Shown here one piece after another: positions 1 to 8,968 of a stretch of DNA of 64,000 nucleotides. The notes below the pieces were generated by a model that saw only the letters and a list, made by a program, of their open reading frames with translations, was not told the origin of the DNA and ran no database searches. Made by a program: the position numbers and the translations under genes. The first letter of the stretch is position 1, and the number at the start of each line of letters is the position of its first letter. Source of the DNA: Candidatus Latescibacterota bacterium (GTDB lineage Bacteria; JAAXHH01); NCBI GenBank assembly GCA_022822725.1, contig JAJEAN010000007.1:2057045-2121044 (forward strand). Reading direction: 5' to 3'.

Positions 1-2
1 TG

Positions 3-752
3 GACCAGGGCACCGCCCGGTTGGAACGCGAAAGGACCAGGGATATCCTCCAGGAACACCTTCCCGCTCAGCCGGCTCGCATCCTCGACGTAGGCGGCGG
101 ACCGGGCGCATACGCCGTCTGGCTGGCCGGGCAGTCTTACGACGTCCATTTGCTGGACGCTGTCCCGCTACATATCGAGCAGGCAAAAGAACGAGATCGG
201 GACGGGCTCCTCGGGAGCGCGGCGATCGGAGATGCCAGGGTCCTGGATTTCGAGGCGGATTCCATGGACGCGGTCCTTCTGCTGGGTCCGTTGTACCACC
301 TCCCTGAACGGGCGGACCGCATCGCGGCGCTCGAAGAATCCCTTCGCGTGCTGAAACCGGGCGGGGTCCTTTTCTGCGCGGCCATTTCCAGGTTCGCGTC
401 ACTCCTGGACGGCATGAAGAAGGGATATCTCTTCAATCCCGAGTTTGCCCGTATCGTCCTTAAAGATCTGAACGAAGGTCGCCACGAAAACCCGGGCATG
501 GATCCCCGCTACTTTACCACAGCGTGTTTCCACCGGCCTGAAGAACTCGAAGAAGAGATCACGGAAGCGGGATTCGACCTGGTGAAGACGGTTGGCCTGG
601 AGGGTCCGGCATGGCTGCTTGGCGATTTTGACGAGTTATGGGCCGAGGCATCAAAACGAAAGCAACTGCTTACTTTCCTGAAACTCATCGAGAATGAACC
701 GACGCTGGTCGGCGTGAGTGCGCATTTCCTTTCCGTTGCGAAAGCGCCCTGA
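3..752 (+). CDS. Class I SAM-dependent methyltransferase, 5' end outside window
   Basis: The reading frame is open to the left edge of the window (residues before the first possible TTG start at 21 read DQGTAR), so the true start lies upstream. The visible part has the Rossmann methyltransferase motif I (LDVGGGPGAYAVWLA), an acidic residue at the end of strand 2 (LLDAV), and the post-motif region LLLGPLYHLPERADR followed by LKPGGVLFCA. This layout is typical of small-molecule methyltransferases of the UbiE/Methyltransf_11 type. The acceptor substrate cannot be told from sequence. It is one of several unrelated-looking methyltransferases scattered through the window and has no obvious operon partner. 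Confidence 0.85.
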   Translation, partial: DQGTARLERERTRDILQEHLPAQPARILDVGGGPGAYAVWLAGQSYDVHLLDAVPLHIEQAKERDRDGLLGSAAIGDARVLDFEADSMDAVLLLGPLYHLPERADRIAALEESLRVLKPGGVLFCAAISRFASLLDGMKKGYLFNPEFARIVLKDLNEGRHENPGMDPRYFTTACFHRPEELEEEITEAGFDLVKTVGLEGPAWLLGDFDELWAEASKRKQLLTFLKLIENEPTLVGVSAHFLSVAKAP

Positions 753-822
753 TGCCGACCGGCATACGTGGAACATTCCGCGCTACCCTCAAGCTACTCC
801 CATAACACCCTGACCGGATGCC

Positions 823-1512
823 ATGCCCATTTCAGCCATATCCTTCGACGGCGACATGACCCTGTGGGACTTTCAAAAGGTCATGCGGCATTCGTTGAAG
901 AAAGCCCTCGCCGAACTGCGCAGGCTGGTACCGAATCAACCCGCCCGCGACCTCACGATCGAAGATATGATCACGGTTCGCGGCGAAGTAGAGAAAGAGG
1001 TCGCGGGCAGGATCTGGAATCACGAAGAGATCAGGCAACTCGCCTTCGAGCGGACACTGGAGCACATCGGCTGTCCGGATCGTGATCTGGCCACTCATCT
1101 CAATACGATATATCTGAAACACCGCTTCGAAGACATCGAGCTGTATCCGGACGTCATCCCTTCATTGGACCAGCTTGCACCGCACTTCAAGCTTGGGCTG
1201 CTGTCGAACGGCAACAGTTACCCGGAACGCTGTGGGCTGGAAGGGCGATTCGCCTTCGTGGTCTTCTCGCAGGATGTTCGGGTTCGCAAGCCCGACCGGA
1301 GGATCTTCGAGATCACCGCGCAGAAGGCGGGATGTCAGATGGCGGAGCTGTTGCACGTGGGGGATTCACTCGAGAACGACGTCATGGGAGCGAACGATGC
1401 GGGCGCGAGGTCGGTCTGGCTGAATCGCGGAGGCCTGGCAAACGCCACCGGGATCTCGGCCGATCATGAGATCGGCACATTGGCCGTGTTGCCGGGGATA
1501 CTGGGTGTGTAA
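823..1512 (+). CDS. HAD-superfamily hydrolase
   Basis: This 229-residue protein has all four HAD motifs in order: FDGDMTLWD near residue 8 (nucleophile Asp and the acid/base Asp two residues on), LLSNGNS (motif II), RKPDRRIFE (motif III Lys) and GDSLENDVMGA (motif IV acidic pair). An alpha-helical C1 cap lies between motifs I and II, as in haloacid dehalogenase and YjjG-like phosphatases. It is therefore a predicted cytosolic phosphatase or dehalogenase. The substrate is not predictable. It follows the partial methyltransferase by 70 bp and may be co-transcribed. Confidence 0.85.
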   Translation: MPISAISFDGDMTLWDFQKVMRHSLKKALAELRRLVPNQPARDLTIEDMITVRGEVEKEVAGRIWNHEEIRQLAFERTLEHIGCPDRDLATHLNTIYLKHRFEDIELYPDVIPSLDQLAPHFKLGLLSNGNSYPERCGLEGRFAFVVFSQDVRVRKPDRRIFEITAQKAGCQMAELLHVGDSLENDVMGANDAGARSVWLNRGGLANATGISADHEIGTLAVLPGILGV

Positions 1513-1657
1513 CGAGGCCGGCCCAACTCGGTAAAACGGCTCCCACGGGTATTCTAGCGCCCCATAACATCTCGCTCAGCTACCCGGGCGCTGACGCGTC
1601 CGATCCGCTAACGCCATCGGTCCGACGCCAGCCGCCCGTGGCAATGCTTGTAACGTA

Positions 1658-1687
1658 CCTCAACCTCGCCCGCCAGCCTCAACCTCG
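1658..1687. repeat. Stop-anchored direct repeat, 11 bp twice, 19 bp period
   Basis: The sequence CCTCAACCTCG occurs at 1658-1668 and 1677-1687. The second copy contains the complement of the TGA stop codon of the minus-strand MFS gene (1679-1681), so the repeat starts at the gene's 3' end and runs into the spacer. The rest of the 1513-1678 spacer shows no gene. The pattern recurs at seven other gene ends in the window. Confidence 0.7.
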
Positions 1688-2983
1688 TCCCGGTGCGGCG
1701 ATCCCGTAACGCTGCAGCGTGGTCTCGAGCGTCGGGCGTCCAAGGCGGATCCGGCCGTCGTTCAGCAGGTAGGAGAACAGATAGCCGGCGCCGAGCATGA
1801 GGATCCCGATGAGGAAGCAGTACATGACCGCCCGGTCGGGGTAGACGTCCTTGAGGTAACCTACGTAGAGCGGGCCGAAAATCCCCGCGGCCGCCCATGC
1901 GGTCAGCACCGCACCGTAGATGGTGGACATCTTCTTCGTGCCGAACACGTCGAGGACGAAGGAAGGCATGGTGGCGAACCCGCCGCCGAAGCAGAGCAGC
2001 ACGTAGCAGACCAGCGCGGAGAAGATCCAGGGGTTGGTCTCGGTCATGAGAATGCCGAAGACCACCATCTGGCTGCCCAGCAGCACCCGGAAGACCGTCA
2101 CCCGCCCGAATCGATCGGACAGCAACCCCCAGAACAGCCGCCCCAGTCCGTTGCAGATCGAACTCACCGCGATAAGCGTGGCCCCGTATTCGGCCAGGAC
2201 GGTCGGTTCGATGGAATCATCCGCCAGGCCCCAGATCTCCTGCAGGATCTCCGATTGAAAGCTGACCACCGATATCCCGGCCGCGATGTTGAAGAAGAAG
2301 ACGATCCACATGAAGACGAACTGCGTCGTGCCAAGGTAGGTACGGGCGTACTTCGGTTCGTCGGCTTCGCCGGGATCGACCGCGGTGGTCGACGGACCCG
2401 CCGGATCCGGAGGCGGATCGGTGAGGGCCAGGCTGCAGGGGATGAGAATCAGGGCGAAGATGATGCCGAGCCAGATGAAGACTTCCGGCAGAGCGCCCGC
2501 GGTCCTGACGATGAGGAAAGGCGCCAGGCCCTTGCTGAGCAGGAAAGCCCCCACCCCGAACCCCATGACCACGATCCCGGTAGCCAGCCCCTTGCGGTCC
2601 GGAAACCACTTCGCCACGGTGGCGACCGGCGTGACGTATCCCAGCCCGATGCCGGCGCCCCCGATCACCCCGTAACCGAGATAGAACAGCGGGATATACT
2701 CCATCTGCAGCGCCAGGCCCGAAACCAGGTACCCGCATGCAAACAGGAAACTGCCGATCAGTGCGAGTTTGCGCGGCCCCATCTTGGGCAGCATGTTTCC
2801 GGCCCACGCCGCCGACACGCCGAGGGTGAAGATGGCGATACTGAAGGCCCAGGCCGTCTCGGTGTGCGTCCAGCCGATCTGGCGCACCAGTATGGTCTGA
2901 AAGAAACTCCAGGCGTAGACCGTTCCGAAGCAGATCTGAAGCGCCGTGCAGAAGAGCGCGATGGCGCTTCGGGGAATGCGCAT
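1679..2983 (-). CDS. MFS transporter, oxalate/formate antiporter (OFA) type
   Basis: The 434-residue protein has about twelve hydrophobic segments and an N-terminus (ALQICFGTVYAWSFF, then GWTHTETAWAFSI) characteristic of the OFA family related to OxlT. The loop after helix 4 reads KWFPDRKGLATGIVVMGFG, the family hallmark, and the second-half counterpart DRFGRVTVFR is present. It is expected to move small carboxylates across the inner membrane, but the substrate is unproven. It is the last of a tight three-gene unit with the HAMP membrane protein (13 bp upstream) and the exported binding protein. The start at 2983 is supported by a GGAGGAG site 8 bp upstream. Confidence 0.88.
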   Translation of the reverse strand: MRIPRSAIALFCTALQICFGTVYAWSFFQTILVRQIGWTHTETAWAFSIAIFTLGVSAAWAGNMLPKMGPRKLALIGSFLFACGYLVSGLALQMEYIPLFYLGYGVIGGAGIGLGYVTPVATVAKWFPDRKGLATGIVVMGFGVGAFLLSKGLAPFLIVRTAGALPEVFIWLGIIFALILIPCSLALTDPPPDPAGPSTTAVDPGEADEPKYARTYLGTTQFVFMWIVFFFNIAAGISVVSFQSEILQEIWGLADDSIEPTVLAEYGATLIAVSSICNGLGRLFWGLLSDRFGRVTVFRVLLGSQMVVFGILMTETNPWIFSALVCYVLLCFGGGFATMPSFVLDVFGTKKMSTIYGAVLTAWAAAGIFGPLYVGYLKDVYPDRAVMYCFLIGILMLGAGYLFSYLLNDGRIRLGRPTLETTLQRYGIAAPGRG

Positions 2984-2996
2984 CGCTGTTCTCCTC

Positions 2997-3737
2997 CTAC
3001 CGTGCTTTCCCGGGTGAAGCTTCGGGTGCGCCGGAGTCGGGTGACTGATCGGAGATGTGCCGGAAGAGACGGGCCAGGTCGCCCACTTCGTCGTCGCGGC
3101 CGAGCAGGTCGTCGGCCGTGGTCTCCGGCTCCCGTTTGTCCGCGATGTTGACGGCGTAGGCGAGCAGTTCAGCCAGGGGTTTCGCGGCGAGATTTACCAG
3201 CCAGATCGAAGCCAGGACGCCCACGACGAGGAAGATGCAGATGAGGATGACCTGCTGGCCTATGGCGCGCTGGATCTTGAGCGCGACCTCGTCCTGGTCC
3301 ATGCCGACGTGCACGGTACCCGCGACACCGGCGAGGATGGGGCTGCCGACCTCCAGGAAATCGCCCAGGCCAGGGATGCTTCGCTCCACGGGTTCGGTAT
3401 TCGCGTGATCGCTCGCGAGAATCTGCTCGGGAATGCCGGGCACGAAGGTATGGGCGAGGTATTCGCCATTCTCGCTGGTGATGTAGATGTACCGGATACC
3501 CTGGATCTCGACGAACTGATCGATCATCGATTGCAGCGTCGCCAGGTTACGGTTGAGCAGGATGTCGACACTGGCATCGGCGACGCTCTTGGCGATGTTC
3601 TGGCTGTTGGTCTCATACTCCGCTGTCAACTGTGTATCTACAGTGTATATACACAGGGCGGACGTGCAGAGGACGATGACGCCGAAGAGCAGGAAGATTC
3701 CGAATCGGGTGCGCTGGAACAACTTCTGTATTTTCAT
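2997..3737 (-). CDS. Orphan membrane sensor-like protein with extracytoplasmic domain and HAMP
   Basis: The 246-residue protein has an N-terminal transmembrane helix (about residues 12-32), an extracytoplasmic domain of about 130 residues resembling Cache-type sensors (YIYITSENGEYLAH, then GTVHVGMDQ), a second helix (ICIFLVVGVLASIWLV, about residues 162-180) and a HAMP-like stretch (KPLAELLAYAVNIA to GDLARLFRHI). It stops there with no kinase, cyclase or methyl-accepting domain. It lies between an exported solute-binding protein and an OFA carrier with 12-13 bp spacers, so it probably senses or relays for that system. That role is inference. Confidence 0.7.
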   Translation of the reverse strand: MKIQKLFQRTRFGIFLLFGVIVLCTSALCIYTVDTQLTAEYETNSQNIAKSVADASVDILLNRNLATLQSMIDQFVEIQGIRYIYITSENGEYLAHTFVPGIPEQILASDHANTEPVERSIPGLGDFLEVGSPILAGVAGTVHVGMDQDEVALKIQRAIGQQVILICIFLVVGVLASIWLVNLAAKPLAELLAYAVNIADKREPETTADDLLGRDDEVGDLARLFRHISDQSPDSGAPEASPGKAR

Positions 3738-3749
3738 GCTAAGCCAGCC

Positions 3750-5123
3750 CTAGGAAAGCCACCCTTGCCAGTCGTCCAGGGTCACATACCGGCCCTCCTG
3801 CACGACGGTGTAGTAGACGGTCTGCAGACCCTGCCGGCGGTCCGGTCCGAAGGATACGCGCTCGCCGATCCCGAGATCGTAGTTATCGACCGAGAACACG
3901 GCTTCCTCAAGTCCGTCCCGATCAGGGCTTGCTCCCAGGCGCCGCAGGATCTCGGTCATCAGCTTGGCGTCCAGAAAACCCTCGAGGCTCACAAAACTCT
4001 GCGGAAACGGACTATAGGACTCCTTGACGAGTTCCTCGGGAACCGCCGGATCGTAGCGTTCCATCAGTTCGCGGTATTCCCGGACGGCCGGGATGGACGT
4101 GTCCTCGTAGCTCGGGACCACCTGGGAGTTGACGAGATAACGGGAGTAGGTCTCCACGTCCTCCCCCAGGTCGCTGAGCAACTGGAGCATATTCTCGCTG
4201 CCCACGAACGAAAGATTGGCGATGGGCACGCGAAGGTCGCGATCGACCGCGTCACGGGCGAAGGCCGCGCAGGCCGCGTACGACCCGATGCAGATGACGG
4301 CATCCGGGGCATTGGACTTGAGGATCTCCACCTGCTCCCGCATGCTGCCGGTGAATCGCTGGCCCCGCCGGTAGGTCGCCTCGCCGGCAAGCCGCTCACC
4401 GTGCCGGTCCAGCGCCGCCCTCACCCCGGCCCATCCGCTTCTGCCGTAGGCGTCGGCCTGGTAGAACACGCCGATCTTCCTTTTGCCCGCGGCGAGGAAA
4501 TTGTTCACGAGTCCGGCCGTTTCCTGCCGGTAGGAAGCGCGGAGGTTGAAGGCGAAATCTCCATACGGCGGCTCGCGCTGGGGCTGGGCGCCGGTAAAGG
4601 GGAAGAACAGGTAGACCTGCTCGTCCTGGAACTTCTTGAGCAGGGGCAGCACGCGCGTTACGGTCGGCGTGCCCACGTAACCGAAGAGCAGGAACACGTT
4701 GTCTTCGAGCATGAGCCGCATGGTGTTCCGGACACAGGGATCCGGCTGGTATCCGTCGTCGTAGAGCTTCAGGGTGATCTTTCGTCCCGCGACACCCCCG
4801 TTGTCGTTGACATGATTGAAGTAGGCCATGGCCCCGCGGTACAACTCGCTGCCGAGTCCCCGGGAAGGACCGGAAAAGGCGGCCGACATGCCCAGGACGA
4901 TTTCATCATCCGTCGCGCCTTCGAATCCGGTTTCCAGTTCCTGTGCTGAGACCATGTTCAATCCTCCCAATACGGAATCGGCGCCCCGCCTGCCCACCCA
5001 GCCCGCGCAGGAGACCGCCAGCAGTCCCGCCAGGCCGCGGCGCAACATGGCCCTCCGCGTTAACGACGGCGCAGGCGATCCGGACCCTTCCCCCGATTGA
5101 CCTTTACCGTTACGCACATTCAT
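3750..5123 (-). CDS. Exported ABC-type (amino-acid/urea class) substrate-binding protein
   Basis: The protein has a Tat-like leader (LTRRAMLRRGLAGLLA, then AVSC, which may be a lipobox) and a type I periplasmic-binding fold of the LivK/Peripla_BP_6 class. Seen motifs are IVLGMSAAFSGPSRGLGSE, KLYDDGYQPD, LLFGYVGTPT and VYLFFPFTGAQ. No ABC permease or ATPase gene lies nearby. Its partners are a HAMP membrane protein and an OFA-type MFS carrier, so it probably presents ligand to these rather than to an ABC pump. The frame opens at 5141, but the ATG at 5123 has GAGG six bases upstream and is the better start. The 5124-5411 spacer holds no gene that I can see. Confidence 0.8.
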   Translation of the reverse strand: MNVRNGKGQSGEGSGSPAPSLTRRAMLRRGLAGLLAVSCAGWVGRRGADSVLGGLNMVSAQELETGFEGATDDEIVLGMSAAFSGPSRGLGSELYRGAMAYFNHVNDNGGVAGRKITLKLYDDGYQPDPCVRNTMRLMLEDNVFLLFGYVGTPTVTRVLPLLKKFQDEQVYLFFPFTGAQPQREPPYGDFAFNLRASYRQETAGLVNNFLAAGKRKIGVFYQADAYGRSGWAGVRAALDRHGERLAGEATYRRGQRFTGSMREQVEILKSNAPDAVICIGSYAACAAFARDAVDRDLRVPIANLSFVGSENMLQLLSDLGEDVETYSRYLVNSQVVPSYEDTSIPAVREYRELMERYDPAVPEELVKESYSPFPQSFVSLEGFLDAKLMTEILRRLGASPDRDGLEEAVFSVDNYDLGIGERVSFGPDRRQGLQTVYYTVVQEGRYVTLDDWQGWLS

Positions 5124-5411
5124 ACGTTTCCTCGTCATCAAATGAGCCGCGAGGATTCCTGTGCCTGCATCTCACGGCCGTCCGGCACCCGTATCCGGAC
5201 CGGTACTTCGACTATACCGGGAATCGCAATACGAAGTTCTGGTTTGGGAAATGTACTTATTGTTTCCGTCTTGGAAACTGTTGTAATGATTCAAAATGAT
5301 AAGACCGGGACTACCTCGTTGCAAGGTATTTTTGTGACCGTGAGCAATGCCCAGGGGACCTTGATCCACTTCAAACATCGGGTAACAGACTGCCGCCGCC
5401 CTGAGAAGATC

Positions 5412-6818
5412 CTACCTGCGCATTATACTCGGATCGAACGCGTACTCGCTGTACGGTTCCGGCAGGCCGTTGTCCGCCACCTCTTCCATCACGTCGCAGA
5501 AATAATCGAGCTCGGGCAGCGTGGTGTACAGATTCGGTGTGATACGAACCCACGTACGGCCGGTGTCCTCCCGGTCATACCGGCCCCGGGAAGTCCGGAC
5601 GTGATGTTCATTCCAAAGGTAGTCCCGCATACCGGTCGGATCGACTCCTTCGATACCGACCCCCGCGATACAGCAGCTCATTTCGGGGGCCGTTGACGTA
5701 TAGAGCTTTATCCGAGGATGTTCCCGAAGCCGTTCCGCCCAGTAATTCTTCAGGTAACGAAGCCGTTCTTCCTTGCGCTTCGGCCCGATGGCGTTATGAA
5801 AAGCGACGGCCTCGCCGATGGCGAGGAACGGCGGCTGGGGTTGGGTACCGACGGACTCATATTTCTGCATGCTCGTCAGGGGGTTGAATCTGAGACTCAT
5901 GGTCGGGCCGTACAGCGGCTCGATCTTCTCGACGTGCTCGCGCTTCATGTACAGCAAGCCGGTCCCTTTCGGCGCACTGAGCCACTTGTGCAGGCTCGTT
6001 CCGTAGTAGTCGCAGTCCAGGTCCGAGACCTTGAAATCCAGATGGGCGACGGCATGAGCGCCGTCCACGATGACTTCGATTCCGTGCCGATGGGCCAGTT
6101 CGCAGATTTCCCGGATCGGAAACACCTGGCCGGTGGTGTACGTGATGTGGGACACCAGGATCACGCGGGTCTTCGACGTAATGCCGTTTTCAATGACCTT
6201 CACCAGCTCATCCATGGATCCTGCTGGAAAGGGTACCGGCACTTCGACCAGCTTGATCCCTTCCTTCTGCTCCCGATTCCGCACGACCCGCACCAGGGAA
6301 GGATAATCATGGGTCGTAGTGAGGACTTCGTCGCCCGGGTTCAGCGGGATGCCGTACAGGACCGTCTTGAGCGCTTCGGTGGTGTTGCGCACGAAGGCGA
6401 TTTCATCGGCACCGCTCCCGAACAGCCGCGCCAGGGACTTCTTCACGGTGCGGGTTTGTTCCCTGGCCTCATCAATGTACACTCCGTACGGTCCCTGTTC
6501 CTGATCCCAAATGTATCGGACGAACGCTTCGGTAACGACGCGGGGCGAAGGGCAGGCATAGCCGTTATCCAGGTTGATCTGGCTGCGGCTTACGGTAAAC
6601 GCCTGCTTGACCTCGCGCCATAATGTCTCGTCGCGGGCGGCCGCATGTGGCGTGAGATCCGCGATTTCACTCACCGCGGCCTCAACGCCCCGGAAGGAAT
6701 CGGGGCCAAGGAACGTGGCCAGCCCGGCCGTCACGCCGGCGGTCTTCAGGAAATGCCGCCGTTCCATGATATTCGGGCGTTCCGTGGGACGGTCGTTTGC
6801 ATCGTTTTCCGATCTCAT
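5412..6818 (-). CDS. Tat-exported class V aminotransferase (isopenicillin-N epimerase-like)
   Basis: This 468-residue fold-type I PLP enzyme carries a leader MERRHFLKTAGVTAGLATFLG, a twin-arginine signal, which is unusual for an aminotransferase. The class V features are clear: FVRNTTEALKTVL, VSHITYTTGQVFP, VDGAHAVAHLDF (Asp contacting the PLP ring) and SLHKWLSAPKG (Schiff-base Lys). The closest described relatives are isopenicillin-N epimerase-like and cysteine desulfurase-like proteins of unknown substrate. The start at 6818 has AAAGGAG seven bases upstream. It is divergent from the methyltransferase at 7004, and the 185 bp between them presumably holds both promoters. Confidence 0.85.
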   Translation of the reverse strand: MRSENDANDRPTERPNIMERRHFLKTAGVTAGLATFLGPDSFRGVEAAVSEIADLTPHAAARDETLWREVKQAFTVSRSQINLDNGYACPSPRVVTEAFVRYIWDQEQGPYGVYIDEAREQTRTVKKSLARLFGSGADEIAFVRNTTEALKTVLYGIPLNPGDEVLTTTHDYPSLVRVVRNREQKEGIKLVEVPVPFPAGSMDELVKVIENGITSKTRVILVSHITYTTGQVFPIREICELAHRHGIEVIVDGAHAVAHLDFKVSDLDCDYYGTSLHKWLSAPKGTGLLYMKREHVEKIEPLYGPTMSLRFNPLTSMQKYESVGTQPQPPFLAIGEAVAFHNAIGPKRKEERLRYLKNYWAERLREHPRIKLYTSTAPEMSCCIAGVGIEGVDPTGMRDYLWNEHHVRTSRGRYDREDTGRTWVRITPNLYTTLPELDYFCDVMEEVADNGLPEPYSEYAFDPSIMRR

Positions 6819-7003
6819 GACAAATCTCCTTTGATCTTCGAGGTCGCACCGGCATCCTCAATCCAGCATCCTGGTTTCGGCGCGGTGCTTGCGAAGGGAA
6901 TGCATCCTTGACTGCGTAATAAACAGTTTTACACATTGGATTCCCAGAACATTCAAGACGGAATGCGCCAACCTTTCATTTCGACCAGGAAAGTGATCCA
7001 TTC

Positions 7004-7687
7004 ATGGACACACGCTTGCGGAAGAGCATGAACGAATATTACAACGAACGGGCGGCTGAGTTCGACGAGATCTACACGCTGGGGAAGCCGCCCGGTGCGG
7101 TCACAGATCCGGAGTTGTACATGGAGGAGGCCCGGTCCCTGGGGCAACTCGTTCGGGAACACTGCCGCGGCAGCGTCCTGGATATCCCCTGCGGAACGGG
7201 CTACTGGCTTCAGTTTTACGCTGCGAACTGTTCGTCGATCACGCTTGTGGACCAGTCGGAGAACATGCTCGGGGAGGGAAGGGAGAAGGCGCTCGCCCAT
7301 GGCGTCGAACCGATCACCCGAGTCATGATGTCCGACGCCCTCGAGGTGCCGCTGGAAGACCGGTCCTTCGATACCGTACTGGTGGGGTTCTTTCTCAGTC
7401 ATGTCACGGACAGCCAGATGGGCCCATTTCTCCACAGACTGCGGAACGCGCTGAAGCCGAGTGGCCGCGTGCTCATCATGGACTCCAGTTGGACGCGGTA
7501 CCGCGGATCCCGTCCCAGGGAAGGCACCACGGTTCGCACGCTCAATGACGGTCGGCAATTCGAGATCTACAAGCGGTACTTCGAAAGGGACGATTTCGAC
7601 CGGTTTTCGGACTCCTGCGAAATGGATTTCACCGTTCAATACGAGGGAAAGCTCTACCTCGGCGTCACGGGAACGAGGCGGGAATGA
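7004..7687 (+). CDS. Class I SAM-dependent methyltransferase
   Basis: The 227-residue protein begins MNEYYNERAAEFDEIY (after an eight-residue leader), a common methyltransferase N-terminus. It has motif I VLDIPCGTGYWLQFYA, motif II LVDQSENML, motif III SFDTVLVGFFLSH and LKPSGRVLIMDS. It is predicted to be a cytosolic O- or N-methyltransferase of unknown substrate. Its stop codon at 7685-7687 is followed directly, in the same frame, by a remnant of a second methyltransferase, which suggests an old tandem duplication. Confidence 0.85.
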   Translation: MDTRLRKSMNEYYNERAAEFDEIYTLGKPPGAVTDPELYMEEARSLGQLVREHCRGSVLDIPCGTGYWLQFYAANCSSITLVDQSENMLGEGREKALAHGVEPITRVMMSDALEVPLEDRSFDTVLVGFFLSHVTDSQMGPFLHRLRNALKPSGRVLIMDSSWTRYRGSRPREGTTVRTLNDGRQFEIYKRYFERDDFDRFSDSCEMDFTVQYEGKLYLGVTGTRRE

Positions 7688-8082
7688 GCGGCAAAACCCA
7701 CGACCGGCGACGCCTTCGACCTTGGATCCATCGCACCAGGCAAGTCTTTCGACGGCGGTTTCTCGGCGGGATTCCTGCACACCTGCCCTGCTTCGAGGTA
7801 TGCGGAGTTTCTGCATGGCTTCCACGCCCGGCTCGAGGAGGGTGCTGTCGTGTTCATGCGGTCATCCAGACCGACAAGCCCGATGCCGTAAGCAGGCTCT
7901 TCAGGGTCGAAGGCCACGAGGACCAGTTCATGGCGCGGCAGCTATCCGATGGTTCCGAGTACATTATGGTGGTGAACGACCCGACTGAAGAAGACCTTAG
8001 ACAAGTTTTCGAGTCCCTGTCCCGGAACCTGGAGATTCACATCGGCAGCTACTGGTGGTGGATACGGTACGAGTTGCCCTGA
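7688..8082 (+). pseudogene. Decayed methyltransferase remnant with frameshift
   Basis: Directly after the stop of the intact methyltransferase, the same frame encodes GDAFDLGSIAPGKSFDGGFS, then FLHGFHARLEEGAVVFM. This matches the second half of a Rossmann methyltransferase (motifs II-IV). The frame ends at a TAA near 7893, and the expected C-terminus (RQLSDGSEYIMVV to IGSYWWWIRYELP) continues in the +2 frame to 8082. The SAM-binding N-terminal half is absent. The missing half and the frameshift together indicate a pseudogene. A single assembly indel could explain the shift but not the missing start. Confidence 0.7.
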
Positions 8083-8104
8083 GGGCGGCCCATGTACGAA
8101 ATAG

Positions 8105-8905
8105 AACAACCTGCCCTTCGGCCTGGCGCACACACTGGCCAGGGATCCGCACTACTACGGCGACGATTCGCCGCTGCTCCTGAGTATCCTGGAGAACGGC
8201 ATCCCGGTGGGCGTTGCGGTCCGGTCACCGCCCTACAGAATCGTCCTGAGCATATTTGACACGGAAATCTATGCGGCCGTGGATCGGCTTGTCCAGCACC
8301 TGCGAGGCAGGAAGGCGCGGGTGCCCGGCGTGGTGGGACCGGAGGCTGAAGCCCGATGCTTTTTCTGTCAATGGATGAGTACTTTTCCAGGGGTTTCTGC
8401 TATACCTAAAAAGCGACTTCGGGTGTTCGAGGCGCGGAGTGTTATCGATGTACCTCCCGCCCCGGGCAGACTGAGGCCGGCCGAAATGGAGGACCACTGC
8501 CTGATGGCGCAGTGGATCGCGGAGTTCTCCCGGGAGGCTACAGGGGAGAATTCCGATCCGGGGAAGGCGGAACGCAACGCGGAGAAGTACATCGCGGAGA
8601 GAAACCTGTACATCTGGGACCACGATGGACCGGTGTCGATCGCCAGGCAGTCACGGGCCGTCAAAAACGGTACGAATGTCACCCTGGTTTACACTCCGCC
8701 AGCGTTACGTAACCGGGGATATGCGACTTCGTGCGTTTACGAGTTGACGAAAAAACTGCTTGCGGGCCGGTACAGGTTCTGTAGCCTGTTTACCGACCTG
8801 GCGAATCCAGCCTCCAACCACATCTATCAGAAAATCGGTTATGTGCCCATGGCCGCCACGCTGGAATTCGATTTCGATTACGCGGCGGGACACGCCGATT
8901 GCTGA
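8105..8905 (+). pseudogene. GNAT-family N-acetyltransferase, 5'-truncated
   Basis: From an in-frame TAG at 8102-8104 onward, the frame encodes NNLPFGLAHTLARDPHYYGD, then LSILENGIPVGVAVRSPP, the N-terminal domain of a two-domain GNAT family whose members are usually about 270-290 residues. The catalytic GNAT half is complete: LVYTPPALRNRGYATSCV (acetyl-CoA loop), then SLFTDLANPASNHIYQKIGY. The roughly 25-30 residues that normally precede NNL are missing, and the first plausible start is GTG at 8207, inside the domain. It may be an inactive remnant or express a shortened acetyltransferase. It lies next to another decayed gene. Confidence 0.6.
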
Positions 8906-8968
8906 CCCTGTACAAGGCTCGACCGAAGAGACCTGTGCCATCCTCGAGGGATCGGGGGAAAGGAGTAT

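Noticed and set aside
3057-4949. 630-codon frame antisense to the HAMP protein and the binding protein
   Set aside because: Low-complexity translation and no start signal; the minus-strand genes have domains, good spacing and ribosome-binding sites.
5262-5278. GTTTCC/GGAAAC short inverted repeat upstream of the binding-protein gene
   Set aside because: Only 6 bp long; expected often by chance in a spacer of this size.
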